Shown here piece after piece: positions 1 to 7,619 of a stretch of DNA of 10,745 nucleotides. The stretch is from Treponema sp. (lineage in GTDB: Bacteria; Spirochaetota; Spirochaetia; Treponematales; Breznakiellaceae), in NCBI GenBank assembly GCA_031273405.1, contig JAISRW010000064.1:1-10745 (forward strand), given 5' to 3'. A program made the translations under genes and the position numbers. The notes below the pieces were generated by a model, which saw only the letters and a program-made list of their open reading frames with translations, ran no database searches and was not told the DNA's origin. Within the stretch, counting starts at the first letter, position 1, and each line of letters starts with the position of its first letter.

Positions 1-49
1 AGTGCTACACTAAAATATAAACCGCCATAAACCGAATGTCAATTTTTCC

Positions 50-74
50 TAATTCCTTGTATTATAAGGAATTA
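50..74. other. AT-rich hairpin downstream of the tRNA
   Basis: A perfect 9-bp stem, TAATTCCTT (50-58) with AAGGAATTA (66-74), closes a 7-nt loop. It begins 4 nt past the tRNA 3' end in the direction of tRNA transcription, where a terminator or processing hairpin would be expected. No T-tract follows on the minus strand (the run there is A-rich), so a Rho-independent terminator is not well supported. Nothing else was recognised in 1-77. Confidence 0.4.
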
Positions 75-77
75 AAT

Positions 78-151
78 TGGGCCTTCCTGGATTTGAACCA
101 GGGACCTACGGATTATGAGTCCGCAGCTCTAACCAACTGAGCTAAAGGCCC
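78..151 (-). tRNA. tRNA with anticodon CAT (elongator Met, or Ile2 with lysidine)
   Basis: The minus strand folds as a complete 74-nt cloverleaf. It has acceptor stem GGGCCTT/AAGGCCC with discriminator A, D stem GCTC/GAGC, anticodon stem GCGGA/TCCGT around loop CTCATAA, a 5-nt variable loop AGGTC, and T stem CCTGG/CCAGG around TTCAAAT. The anticodon is CAT. The first acceptor pair is G-C and the anticodon stem lacks the three consecutive G-C pairs of initiators, so this is not initiator tRNA-fMet. Elongator Met and the Ile tRNA whose C34 is converted to lysidine by TilS both carry CAT, and identity elements read by eye do not separate them. CCA is not encoded, so a CCA-adding enzyme is required. 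Confidence 0.95.
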
Positions 152-162
152 GTGAGTCACAA

Positions 163-191
163 TATATAATAGTATCCCATGTTTAACACAA
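163..191 (-). promoter_or_regulatory. Putative sigma70-type promoter of the tRNA
   Basis: On the minus strand, TTGTGT (191-186) and TATATA (168-163) are separated by 17 nt. The expected start near 156 is a few bases upstream of the mature tRNA 5' end at 151, leaving a short 5' leader for RNase P. The -35 keeps only TTG plus one further match, so this is a moderate call. Confidence 0.4.
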
Positions 192-235
192 ATTTTCTAA
201 AGTGTCAAAGGGTTTTTGAGATTTTTCAAAAAAGT

Positions 236-440
236 GAGCCGGTTGCAAAACTCGGTTAGTGCGAACCTACGGTTCGATGGCCCGGCTCTTGGAAAAGCGG
301 TCCAATCGGACTTAAAGTCCGGCCCGCTTTTTCTCCTAAATCTAAGGTTGCAGTTCCAAAATCTGACATTGCGGACCTCCGGTCCGATGGAACTGCCTCA
401 AGCATCGTAACTGAGGCAGTTCCGTCGGGCCGGAGGCCAG
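236..440 (+). repeat. Structured interspersed repeat, copy A
   Basis: This is the first of three related elements (B at 4298-4438 inverted, C at 9143-9297). Hairpin 1 pairs GAGCCGG (236-242) with CCGGCTC (282-288) and is capped by the palindrome at 261-280. Hairpin 2 pairs AAAAGCGG (293-300) with CCGCTTTT (324-331) and holds an inner CGGAC/GTCCG stem (307-321). Hairpin 3 pairs GCAGTTCC (350-357) with GGAACTGC (389-396) and is capped by a second palindrome (371-390). Copy A is extended: the same right arm also pairs perfectly with 412-423 (12 bp from 389-400), and an inverted palindrome variant follows at 425-440. The region between the kinase and the tRNA (152-451) holds no convincing gene. 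Confidence 0.75.
389..423. other. 12-bp perfect hairpin after the kinase gene
   Basis: GGAACTGCCTCA (389-400) pairs with TGAGGCAGTTCC (412-423) around an 11-nt loop. It lies 29 nt past the kinase stop codon in the direction of transcription and could protect or end that transcript. There is no T-tract on the minus strand, so intrinsic termination is uncertain. Its left arm is shared with hairpin 3 of repeat A, making the two folds mutually exclusive. Confidence 0.55.
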
Positions 441-451
441 CAATAACCAAA

Positions 452-3400
452 CTAATTAATGATGTGTGCAATCGGACCGGAGTCCGCAGCCGCTATTAAC
501 CGAAAGGTCAGCTCCAGCACCTTATCCAGTTCCATGGGCTTTGCCAGATGGCCGTTCATCCCCGACCCAAGAGCCTTATCAATATCTTCTTTAAAAGCAT
601 TGGCGGTTAAGGCCACAATGGGGACGGTCTTCGCGTCCTTTCTGTCCAAAGCCCGTATGGCCAGAGACGCGTCATAGCCGTTCATATTGGGCATTTGAAC
701 ATCCATGTAGATTATATCGTAGGCAAATTCAGGGGATTCTCTGAAAATCTTTAGCGCTTCGTCTCCGTCGCCGGCCTCATCGATGGCAAGGCCGGTATAT
801 TCCAGCATATTGACGGCAATAAGGCGGTTGATGTCGATATCATCAACCAGGAGCGCCCGTTTGCCTTCCAGTTTTCCTTCGGCCGCGTCAACGGTTAGCT
901 CCTGAATTGCTTCGTCTCTGCTTTCGGGCAGCCAGATTTCAAAAGAAAATTCGCTCCCTTCTCCGGTTTTGCTCTTTAACGCTATTTCTCCGCCAAAGAG
1001 CCGGACTATGCTCTGGGAAATAGCAAGCCCCAGGCCGGTTCCGCCGTATTTTTTGGATATTTGGTTGTTCGCCTGCTCGAAGGGCTTAAAAAGATACTGA
1101 ATTGCTTCTTCCGAGATGCCGATTCCTGTATCCCGGACGATAAAACGCAGAAGCTCTTCACTGACATTCAAAGGGCTTTCCCGGCGGTCTATCGAAAAGA
1201 CTTCAAATTCCACCGTACCCATTTCGGGGGTAAATTTGACGGCGTTCCCAAGGAGATTGATGAGCACCTGCCTGAGCCGCAGGGAATCGCCTAAATAGAC
1301 AGGATGATCCCCCAAATCCGCGTGAACCTTGAAGAAGATGTTTTTTTCGCTGCACCTGGGCTTGATAATGGTAGTAACCGTGTTCACCAGTTTGGGAAGA
1401 TCCAGAATATCCTCTGAAAGCTCGATTTTTCCCGCTTCGATTTTTGAAATATCCAGAATATCGTTGAGAAGCCCCAAGAGGTGCTGGGAAGAAGCTTCTA
1501 TTTGCCCTATGTTGCCCAAAACTTCCAGAGGGTCCTCTATCCCCTCTGATATTTTCTTTTTTACGATTCCGGTCATCCCGATGATGGCGTTCATGGGTGT
1601 GCGGATTTCGTGGCTCATCCGGGCAAGGAATTCGCCCTTATAAGCATTAGCGCGGTTAGCGTCCCTGGCGACCCTTTCAAATTCTTCCTGGGTATGGCGC
1701 AGTTCGTACTCGATGAGCACCCTGGCGGAAACGTCCCGGGCGAATCCCAGAATCCCCGCCAGGCTCCCCGAATCGTCGAATACGGGGGTGAGAACGGTGT
1801 CCAGAATCTCTTTGTGCCGATCCGCAAAGTTGAGGTGCTGTTCAAAATAATAGGGCTTCCGGCTTTCTATTGTCCGGCGGTTGTTTTCCCTGTAGGCGGC
1901 TGTCTCGGCGGCGGAAAGCAGGTCCTCCTGGTTCAGGCCGACTATGTCCTCGCTGCTTCTGCCGAATACCGACGCATAACGCGGATTGGCCGCCAAGAGC
2001 CGTCCTTCGGCGTCCTGGTACCAGATAAGATCCGGGGAAGCGGCAAAAATAGTATCCAGCAGGGCTTTCTGTTCGGCGGTTTTTTTCTGTTCCCTGATGA
2101 TTTTTGTCACGTCCGAGGACGTGATGATGTAACCGATCTTTTTCCCCGCCTTATCGGTTAGATAGCTGGCGTTTCCCCTGTAGTAAAGTTCCTGGCCCGG
2201 CAGCCAGAGCAGTTTCGCTTCTTTTCCCTGCTCCAGGGCGTTGATGGGATCCGAGGGCGAATCCGGGGGATAGATTGAAAATTCCCGGTAAGATTTCCCC
2301 ATGACTTCTTCCCACTTTTTCCCCCCCATCCCCCGGAGCGCGGCCTCGTTGGCATAGGTGATCCTGTAATCCAGGCCGGTGATAATAAGAGGGCCGTTGT
2401 CGGCCGCCACCAGGCTGTCGGCCATCTCGTCAAAGGAATCGGCCAGGGTGCCGATCTCGTCCTTAACCGGGGAGTTAAACCTGAAGTGCCGTTCTCCGGC
2501 GCGGAACCGCGAAATGCCGTTTATCAGGGTGGTAATACTGGTGGTAAAGATCGAAGCCATCCAGATTGCGATTACAACCACCAGGAGGATCATAAACCCC
2601 GCGGATACGAGGAGCTTGATGGTGGTGCTTAAGAGATTGGACGCGATGGCGCCGGCGGTATCCTCCGCAGCCCGGAGCAGATCCGCATTAGCCTCGGCGT
2701 TAACCTGGTCCAGGATGGCCCTGGTTTCCAAGGCCGGCCGCTGAAAATCCTCAAGACCAGCCCCTATGGCCACAAAACCGAAGCCCCTCTTGGTCCTTCC
2801 GTAATTGCCCGTATAATAGGGTATGGTGGCCGCGGTATTAGGCTTCCAGATCCCGCTCCAGAGTATGAGGAAGGACCCGGACCCTCCCTCCCTGGTAAGA
2901 TCGAACCAGCCGGTACACTGGGGGGCGTTGTTGAGGTAGCGGCCGTCAAGACCCACGAGCCCCTGGGCGGTCAGCTCCGGGGCGGGCTTCTTGGACCTTG
3001 ACTGGTTGTCAAAGGTCGGCCAGTTTGTAATCTCCGCAAAGTCGTGCCACTTTTCAATGCCGCTGGCCTTCCAGGCGGTGTAAATAGTCTCTTCAAGCCA
3101 GGGGGTTTCCGGTTCCCCGGTTTCGGGATTATAGCCGACAATAGAATGATGCCGGGGGTGGCAGATGCTCCGGCACTGGTAATCCCAGATAAAGGCATAG
3201 TTTCCCTCATAGGCGCTGGGCATCTCCACATAGCGTTCGTTCAGGGGCGTCACATGATCGACGAATTCCATGATGTGATCGTGATCCAGGGCGAGCGTCA
3301 CATAGCCTGAGATACGGCCGTCCCTTGCAACCGGGGCCGCCCAGCGAAGGATCCCCTTGAAACGCTTCCCCTTAGGATTCTCCTCCCCTGCATAGGCTTC

Positions 3401-4249
3401 TTCTTCGGGCTTGAATTCCAGGCCCCGGGCCGAGGTATTTTCCGGGGTATACATGCCTATGAGGCGGGAACCCACATAGGCGCCGATAACGTCGGAAACG
3501 TAGATTTCTCCGGGTTTGAGGAGCTTTACATCGGAAAAATAGGTTTCAGCTTTTACGTAGGTATTAAGCCGGGACGCCACGTTTTTTCTTGTTTTATCCA
3601 TCTGATCCGAGGTGGTGACCTTTACGAGTTCGTTCCCCTGGAGGTCCAGGTAGGTCATTTCGAGGTAGAGGGGCCGCTCTTCGGTTTCAAAAATCTCCCG
3701 GGGCCTGTTATGATAGTTGGTATCGTTCTCCCTATTGGTCGAAGGGGAATAGCCGTCCAGGGCGGGAGGGGTTTCGGGAATCCAGGATTTTCCGTCCGGC
3801 GCCAGAACCCACTCCCGCTGCTTTATCAGGGATCTTGTCTTATGGTCCAGAAAACGCCCGTAGGCCTCCTCGGAAGGCTCCAGTTCCGCGGCATAGAGAA
3901 TATCCTTGTCCCGGTCATAAAGAAAATCCGCCACTCTCCGGGCCAGGTCCGTGCTGATCCTTTCGATCTGTTCTGTGGCCGAATTATCAAGAGCCTTGAC
4001 CGAATTCTCCACCGCGATATCGCCTATTTTGTTCAGCGCCGTGTTGGCTTTTTCTTTAAGCTCTTCGGTGCGCCGTTCCAGCTCGATGCCTAAATTCCGG
4101 GCCTGCCCCCAAGCCACCAGGGTCAAAAACACCAGAGGAATAACTTTGATGATCACAAAGATTAAAATAAGCTTGCTTCTCATTCCCAGATTGAGCTTAT
4201 TAATAGTCTGTTCAATTTTGAGGCGGAAAATATTTAGTACATTTTTCAC
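452..4249 (-). CDS. Hybrid sensor histidine kinase (periplasmic sensor-HAMP-PAS-PAS-HisKA-HATPase-REC)
   Basis: This 1265-residue inner-membrane kinase would sense an extracytoplasmic signal and pass phosphate from His to an internal receiver Asp. TM1 spans about 27-50 and TM2 about 544-568. Between them lies a ~490-residue Cache-like sensor with a Cys/His cluster (C359, C363, H364, H367, H368) and C445. HAMP (~569-621) and two PAS modules (~618-720 and ~725-845) follow. The H-box has phospho-acceptor H880. The N-box asparagines are N998 and N1002, G1 is DTGIGI (from D1040), and G2 is GGTGLGLA (from 1069). The receiver has D1136/D1137, phospho-acceptor D1183, T1215 and K1237, so all key residues are present. 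The start is GTG at 4249, preceded by AAGG six bases upstream. No Hpt, output domain or partner regulator is visible. The last residues (ADSGPIAH) are encoded by a palindromic repeat. The ligand is unknown. Confidence 0.93.
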   Translation of the reverse strand: MKNVLNIFRLKIEQTINKLNLGMRSKLILIFVIIKVIPLVFLTLVAWGQARNLGIELERRTEELKEKANTALNKIGDIAVENSVKALDNSATEQIERISTDLARRVADFLYDRDKDILYAAELEPSEEAYGRFLDHKTRSLIKQREWVLAPDGKSWIPETPPALDGYSPSTNRENDTNYHNRPREIFETEERPLYLEMTYLDLQGNELVKVTTSDQMDKTRKNVASRLNTYVKAETYFSDVKLLKPGEIYVSDVIGAYVGSRLIGMYTPENTSARGLEFKPEEEAYAGEENPKGKRFKGILRWAAPVARDGRISGYVTLALDHDHIMEFVDHVTPLNERYVEMPSAYEGNYAFIWDYQCRSICHPRHHSIVGYNPETGEPETPWLEETIYTAWKASGIEKWHDFAEITNWPTFDNQSRSKKPAPELTAQGLVGLDGRYLNNAPQCTGWFDLTREGGSGSFLILWSGIWKPNTAATIPYYTGNYGRTKRGFGFVAIGAGLEDFQRPALETRAILDQVNAEANADLLRAAEDTAGAIASNLLSTTIKLLVSAGFMILLVVVIAIWMASIFTTSITTLINGISRFRAGERHFRFNSPVKDEIGTLADSFDEMADSLVAADNGPLIITGLDYRITYANEAALRGMGGKKWEEVMGKSYREFSIYPPDSPSDPINALEQGKEAKLLWLPGQELYYRGNASYLTDKAGKKIGYIITSSDVTKIIREQKKTAEQKALLDTIFAASPDLIWYQDAEGRLLAANPRYASVFGRSSEDIVGLNQEDLLSAAETAAYRENNRRTIESRKPYYFEQHLNFADRHKEILDTVLTPVFDDSGSLAGILGFARDVSARVLIEYELRHTQEEFERVARDANRANAYKGEFLARMSHEIRTPMNAIIGMTGIVKKKISEGIEDPLEVLGNIGQIEASSQHLLGLLNDILDISKIEAGKIELSEDILDLPKLVNTVTTIIKPRCSEKNIFFKVHADLGDHPVYLGDSLRLRQVLINLLGNAVKFTPEMGTVEFEVFSIDRRESPLNVSEELLRFIVRDTGIGISEEAIQYLFKPFEQANNQISKKYGGTGLGLAISQSIVRLFGGEIALKSKTGEGSEFSFEIWLPESRDEAIQELTVDAAEGKLEGKRALLVDDIDINRLIAVNMLEYTGLAIDEAGDGDEALKIFRESPEFAYDIIYMDVQMPNMNGYDASLAIRALDRKDAKTVPIVALTANAFKEDIDKALGSGMNGHLAKPMELDKVLELTFRLIAAADSGPIAHIIN
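471..487 (-). repeat. Palindromic repeat inside the kinase 3' end
   Basis: The minus strand reads GCGGACTCCGGTCCGAT, a near-exact copy of the palindrome seen at 371-390. It lies in frame and encodes A-D-S-G-P-I, a few codons before the TAG stop, so the repeat supplies the extreme C-terminus after the receiver domain has ended. Confidence 0.75.
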
Positions 4250-4297
4250 CCTATGCCTTCCCCAAGTTGGATCTTCAAAACATCTTTGGATAAAGGC

Positions 4298-4438
4298 TTT
4301 CCCAAAATTTCAGTTTTGGGAAAACAACTTTAAATTTAAATGAAAAAGCGGGCCGGACTTTAGTCCGATTAGGCCGCTTTTTCGGAAGCTTGTCCTATCG
4401 AACCGGAGGTTCCACCGACCGAGTTTTGGGACAAGCTC
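4298..4438 (-). repeat. Structured interspersed repeat, copy B (probable kinase 5' UTR)
   Basis: On the minus strand this follows the same order as copies A and C. Hairpin 1 pairs GAGCTTGTCC (4438-4429) with GGACAAGCTT (4395-4386), with the palindrome at 4396-4413 at its tip. Hairpin 2 pairs GAAAAAGCGG with CCGCTTTTTC (4383-4374 and 4351-4342), a perfect 10-bp stem, and contains an inner CGGAC/GTCCG stem. Hairpin 3 pairs TTTCCCAAAA with TTTTGGGAAA (4323-4314 and 4307-4298). Hairpin 2 ends in TTTTT, so it resembles an intrinsic terminator. The element lies between a good promoter (4440-4468) and the kinase start at 4249, and would be nearly the whole leader of that mRNA. Confidence 0.75.
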
Positions 4439-4439
4439 G

Positions 4440-4468
4440 ATAATAAGGGTTTTTTGAGTTTCTGTAAA
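4440..4468 (-). promoter_or_regulatory. Sigma70-type promoter of the histidine kinase
   Basis: On the minus strand, TTTACA (4468-4463) and TATTAT (4445-4440) are separated by exactly 17 nt, each one mismatch from consensus. Transcription should begin near 4433, at the foot of hairpin 1 of repeat B, giving a leader of about 185 nt. The promoter starts just past the stop codon of the ParB-like gene (4485), so the kinase can be transcribed independently of the PBP operon. Confidence 0.65.
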
Positions 4469-4484
4469 CCTGGTATCGCGGGGT

Positions 4485-4877
4485 CTAATCCTCAATGCCA
4501 AAAAGCCGCTTAAAGAAGCGGATGATAGCGTTGAGTATGCGGCGGAAGAAACCGGGGTTTTTAAGCCGGTAAATTCTCCGTGTAGCCTCCGCCACCTCCT
4601 GGGGGGTAAAATCCCGGCGCTGGATGTTTTCTTCCACTTCGTATTCCAGTTTGGAAACAGGGTCGGGAAATTCTACGATTACCGCGTTGATGGTCCTCCA
4701 GCCCAGGGCTTTGGCGGCTTCCAGCCTGCGCTGCCCGGCGATGAGAACATTTTTCGGGGTTATGACTATGGGGTTGATCTGCCCGAAGGCTTTAAGACTT
4801 TCAGCCAGGATTTCTATATCTCCCGGATCTTTACGGATTCTTCGTTTAACTTTTATTTCTTTAATGGGAACCTGCAT
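4485..4877 (-). CDS. Small ParB/Srx-fold protein with C-terminal amphipathic helix
   Basis: This 130-residue protein is essentially the ParB N-terminal domain alone. It has the AGQRR motif at 47-51 (equivalent to GERR) and ENIQR followed by FTPQE at 83-94 (equivalent to the ENxxR box). These boxes form the CTP-binding pocket in ParB proteins, so nucleotide binding is plausible. There is no helix-turn-helix and no ParB C-terminal dimer domain. Residues ~108-127 form a basic, Phe/Ile-rich segment (FFRRILNAIIRFFKRLF) that looks like a membrane-binding amphipathic helix. The ATG at 4877 was chosen because AAGGA (4886-4882) sits just upstream. An earlier in-frame start at 4925 would overlap the PBP gene and has no such support. 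It starts 13 nt after the PBP stop, so the two are co-transcribed. The function is not known. Confidence 0.85.
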   Translation of the reverse strand: MQVPIKEIKVKRRIRKDPGDIEILAESLKAFGQINPIVITPKNVLIAGQRRLEAAKALGWRTINAVIVEFPDPVSKLEYEVEENIQRRDFTPQEVAEATRRIYRLKNPGFFRRILNAIIRFFKRLFGIED

Positions 4878-4881
4878 ATTT

Positions 4882-4886
4882 TCCTT
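4882..4886 (-). promoter_or_regulatory. Ribosome binding site fixing the ParB-like start
   Basis: AAGGA on the minus strand stands 4 bases before the ATG at 4877, within the 13-nt gap after the PBP stop codon (4893-4891). This supports the 130-residue product over the longer frame from 4925. Confidence 0.75.
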
Positions 4887-4890
4887 ATTC

Positions 4891-7551
4891 TCATTCAAGC
4901 AAGGGGTTGTAAGCAGGCAGTTCAATACCGAAGGCTGGAAGATCCTCGCCGCCGCTTGAATCCGCTTCAGGGCTTTCTTCGGGGACCAGCGCCGGAGGGT
5001 TGGCCCGGGACGCGGGAGTCCTGACCGGAGAAGCCCTGCCCGCGTTGGAATTCCGCCCGGTATCCCGCCTGTTTGGCTGGGTGTCGTTTAAGAATTCCCG
5101 GGGCAGGGTAGGCATGGCAAGATCCTTAAGAAGACCCGAATCGTCCATAGAAACGGCGTTGAGCCTGAGCCGTTCAAGGTTCATCTCGACGGAACCGGCG
5201 TTCCCGTGGACATCGCAGTAAAGCACCGGCTGGGTCCCCTCCAGGAAGGTGAGGGTTACTTCGCCCTGGTTGCAGGAGGGGGTTCTGAGGAGCCCCGATT
5301 TGGCGCAGACCGTTACATCGATCAGCCCCGAATTGGGACGGACAAAGTCCTTGAAGGGGAGTCCCTGGTGGATCTCCCGCATATAATCGGCCCAGACCGG
5401 TCCCGCCAGGGTGGCCCCCGTGAGGTTGACCCCCAGGGAATTTCCGGGCCTGTCAAAGCCGAACCAGACGGCGGTGGTATAATAGGGCGAATACCCCACG
5501 GTCCAGGCGTCGGACCAGTTCTGGGGGGTTCCGGTTTTACCCGCCATGGGCATTCTAAAGTTCTTCCCGTTCCCGTCTTTAAAGGTAAGCTTGGAACCGT
5601 AACCCACAGGCGACGCGAGGGTTCCGATCTCTACGGTTTTTTTGAGCATACTGGTCATGATATAGGCGTTCTGGGGGCTTATAACCTGGATGGCCGCCTG
5701 GCGCTGTTTCAACCTAATCTCCCGTTCGGGGTCCAGGGCCACCCGGCCGTTCCGGTCTTCCACCGAGCGTATCGCCATGGGCGTTACGTCCCGGCCCTGG
5801 TTGGCGAAGACGGAAAAAGCCCTGGCCATGCGCAGCGGGGAGGTGGAGATAATGCCCAGCCCCAAGGGATAGACCCTGGGGAAGATCCGCCGGATCTGGT
5901 CCGGGTCCGTATAGCCCAGGAGATTGGACGCCCTGTCTATGGCGGCGTCGAAACCTACGGCGTCCAGGACCTTGAGGGAGGGCACGTTCATGGACTGGGC
6001 CAGGGCGTCGTAGAGCAGCACCGTCCCCTTCCATACGCCCCTGAAATTAAGGGGAAGATAAGGGGTCCCGTCTTCGTTGTGGAAAACAATGGGGACGTCG
6101 TTGATCAAGGTAGAGGGGGTAAACTTTCGGGAATCTATGGCCGCCGAATAATAGAGGGGTTTAAAGGAACTTCCCGGCTGGAGGTTGCCCTGGGTCGCCC
6201 TGATGAGCTGGTTGGATTCGTCGTATTTGGAACCCCCGATGATGGCGGTGATATAGCCGGTCTCGTTTTCTATGGTTATCAAGGCGCCTTCCACCACATT
6301 CTGTTCCGTGCTGGTTTTGAGGGCCGTAAACCCGGTGCCGGTCAGGGGCTTCAGATCCGAAACGCCGAAGGCCATGGCCGCCAAGTCCACAATGGGGTTC
6401 ACCAGCTTGGTATACCGGGCCAGGGCCTTCTCCTCGTTTTGGGAATGGGAAGTTGCGTGAATAGACCGGAGATCGAAACTGAGGGCAAGAAGGTCAATAA
6501 CGGGAATATAGGTGCGCTCGGCCTGAACATTGCTGGTCCTTGAGGATCTGGCATATTCGGTGTTGGCTTTTTTAAGCCCCTGTTCCATAAACTTGACGGC
6601 CGCTTCCTGGTGCTTGAGATCCAGGGTAGTGTGTACCGTATACCCGTCCCGGTAGTAGTCCATGGCCCCGTACATCATGCCGTCCAGTTCCCGGCGCACG
6701 TATTCGCTGAACCAGGGGGCGGCGTCTTCGCGGTTGTAATAGGCCGAGGTGGAAGCCCTGGTATAATCGTAATTGGCCCAGTAACGGTCAAAGGATTCGT
6801 CGGCCTCTTCCCTGGTGGTATAGCCCAGCTCTATCATGCGATCCAGCACCGCCCGCTGGCGGTTCATGGCGTCGTTGGGGTTATTCAGGGGATTGTACCG
6901 GGTAGGGCTTGAGAGCTGAATTACCAGAATCGCCGCCTCGGCAAGGCTGATTTCCCGGGCGCTGCGGCCGAAAAAATACTGGCTTGCCGCTTCTACCCCG
7001 TAAACCCCGGGGCCCATGATCATATAATTAAGGTAAATTTCGAGAATTTCGTTTTTGGTGTACCTTCTTTCCATCTGGAAGGCCCACCAGAGTTCCCGAA
7101 TCTTCCGGGAAATGGTCTTCTCGCGCCGGTCGGTATAGAGGGTCCCCGCCACCTGCTGGGTGATGGTGGAACCTCCTCCCCAGTTCTTCCCTATGATCTG
7201 GCCCGCCGCCGCCCGGGCAATGCCCCGGACGCTGAACCCCTTGTGGTTATAAAAGTCCGGATCTTCCCGGGCCAACACCGCGTGGATAAGATGCGCGGGC
7301 AGGTCTTTCAAGGAAACCAGTTCCCGCTTTTCATCGGCGGAAAATTCCGTCACCAGGGTCCCGTTTATATCCAGGATCTTGGTGGGCAGGGCAGGGGCAA
7401 ACACCACGAAATTTTCCTGATTTTTGATATTTGAGATTTCCGCCAGCGAAAACCCCAGGCCTATCCCGATAATCACCGACAAGATTACCGTGAGACCCGC
7501 CAGAAATCTGACCAGAATGGAAGATAAGAGAGGAGAATGACGCCGCCCCAT
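4891..7551 (-). CDS. Class A penicillin-binding protein (PBP1A-type glycosyltransferase/transpeptidase)
   Basis: This 886-residue enzyme polymerises lipid II into glycan strands and cross-links the peptides on the periplasmic side of the inner membrane. A signal anchor lies at ~8-34. The GT51 domain shows EDPDFYNHKG with catalytic E96 (the EDxxFxxHxG motif), GGSTITQQ (126-133), RKIRE (149-153) and KNEILEIYLN (166-175). The transpeptidase domain shows SSFK with nucleophile S461, SMN (520-522) and KTG (672-674). Both active sites appear intact. A linker of about 85 residues (~330-415) precedes the transpeptidase core. A Pro/Ser-rich tail follows ~820. The ATG at 7551 has no good Shine-Dalgarno sequence; a promoter lies so close that the mRNA may be leaderless. 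The ParB-like gene follows in the same operon and the M15 peptidase gene is directly upstream. Confidence 0.97.
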   Translation of the reverse strand: MGRRHSPLLSSILVRFLAGLTVILSVIIGIGLGFSLAEISNIKNQENFVVFAPALPTKILDINGTLVTEFSADEKRELVSLKDLPAHLIHAVLAREDPDFYNHKGFSVRGIARAAAGQIIGKNWGGGSTITQQVAGTLYTDRREKTISRKIRELWWAFQMERRYTKNEILEIYLNYMIMGPGVYGVEAASQYFFGRSAREISLAEAAILVIQLSSPTRYNPLNNPNDAMNRQRAVLDRMIELGYTTREEADESFDRYWANYDYTRASTSAYYNREDAAPWFSEYVRRELDGMMYGAMDYYRDGYTVHTTLDLKHQEAAVKFMEQGLKKANTEYARSSRTSNVQAERTYIPVIDLLALSFDLRSIHATSHSQNEEKALARYTKLVNPIVDLAAMAFGVSDLKPLTGTGFTALKTSTEQNVVEGALITIENETGYITAIIGGSKYDESNQLIRATQGNLQPGSSFKPLYYSAAIDSRKFTPSTLINDVPIVFHNEDGTPYLPLNFRGVWKGTVLLYDALAQSMNVPSLKVLDAVGFDAAIDRASNLLGYTDPDQIRRIFPRVYPLGLGIISTSPLRMARAFSVFANQGRDVTPMAIRSVEDRNGRVALDPEREIRLKQRQAAIQVISPQNAYIMTSMLKKTVEIGTLASPVGYGSKLTFKDGNGKNFRMPMAGKTGTPQNWSDAWTVGYSPYYTTAVWFGFDRPGNSLGVNLTGATLAGPVWADYMREIHQGLPFKDFVRPNSGLIDVTVCAKSGLLRTPSCNQGEVTLTFLEGTQPVLYCDVHGNAGSVEMNLERLRLNAVSMDDSGLLKDLAMPTLPREFLNDTQPNRRDTGRNSNAGRASPVRTPASRANPPALVPEESPEADSSGGEDLPAFGIELPAYNPLLE

Positions 7552-7557
7552 ATGTAA

Positions 7558-7586
7558 AGCCTATAAAACAGGAGGCCCTTTGTCAA
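7558..7586 (-). promoter_or_regulatory. Putative promoter of the PBP-ParB-like operon
   Basis: On the minus strand, a perfect TTGACA (7586-7581) is followed 17 nt later by TAGGCT (7563-7558), which keeps the three most conserved -10 bases (T1, A2, T6). Six bases then lead directly to the A of the ATG at 7551, so the predicted start coincides with the start codon. It fits in the 68-bp gap after the M15 stop codon. Confidence 0.5.
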
Positions 7587-7619
7587 GATCACGCAGCTTC
7601 CCCACAGGGCAACAGGCTC

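Noticed and set aside
261..280. The palindrome's GGTTCGA resembles a tRNA T-loop, suggesting tRNA fragments or a tRNA-like element
   Set aside because: The flanking stem gives a 3-nt loop instead of a 7-nt T-loop, there is no acceptor or anticodon arm, and the GGACC/GGTCC variants lose the T-loop sequence.
4878..4925. Longer N-terminus of the ParB-like protein from the ATG at 4925
   Set aside because: It overlaps the PBP coding end, lacks a Shine-Dalgarno, and the added residues do not resemble the ParB fold, whereas AAGGA sits correctly before the ATG at 4877.
5206..6543. A 445-codon open frame on the plus strand opposite the PBP gene
   Set aside because: It is the antisense shadow of a gene with intact catalytic motifs; its composition (Gly, Arg, Pro and His rich) is typical of such frames, and no domain is recognisable.
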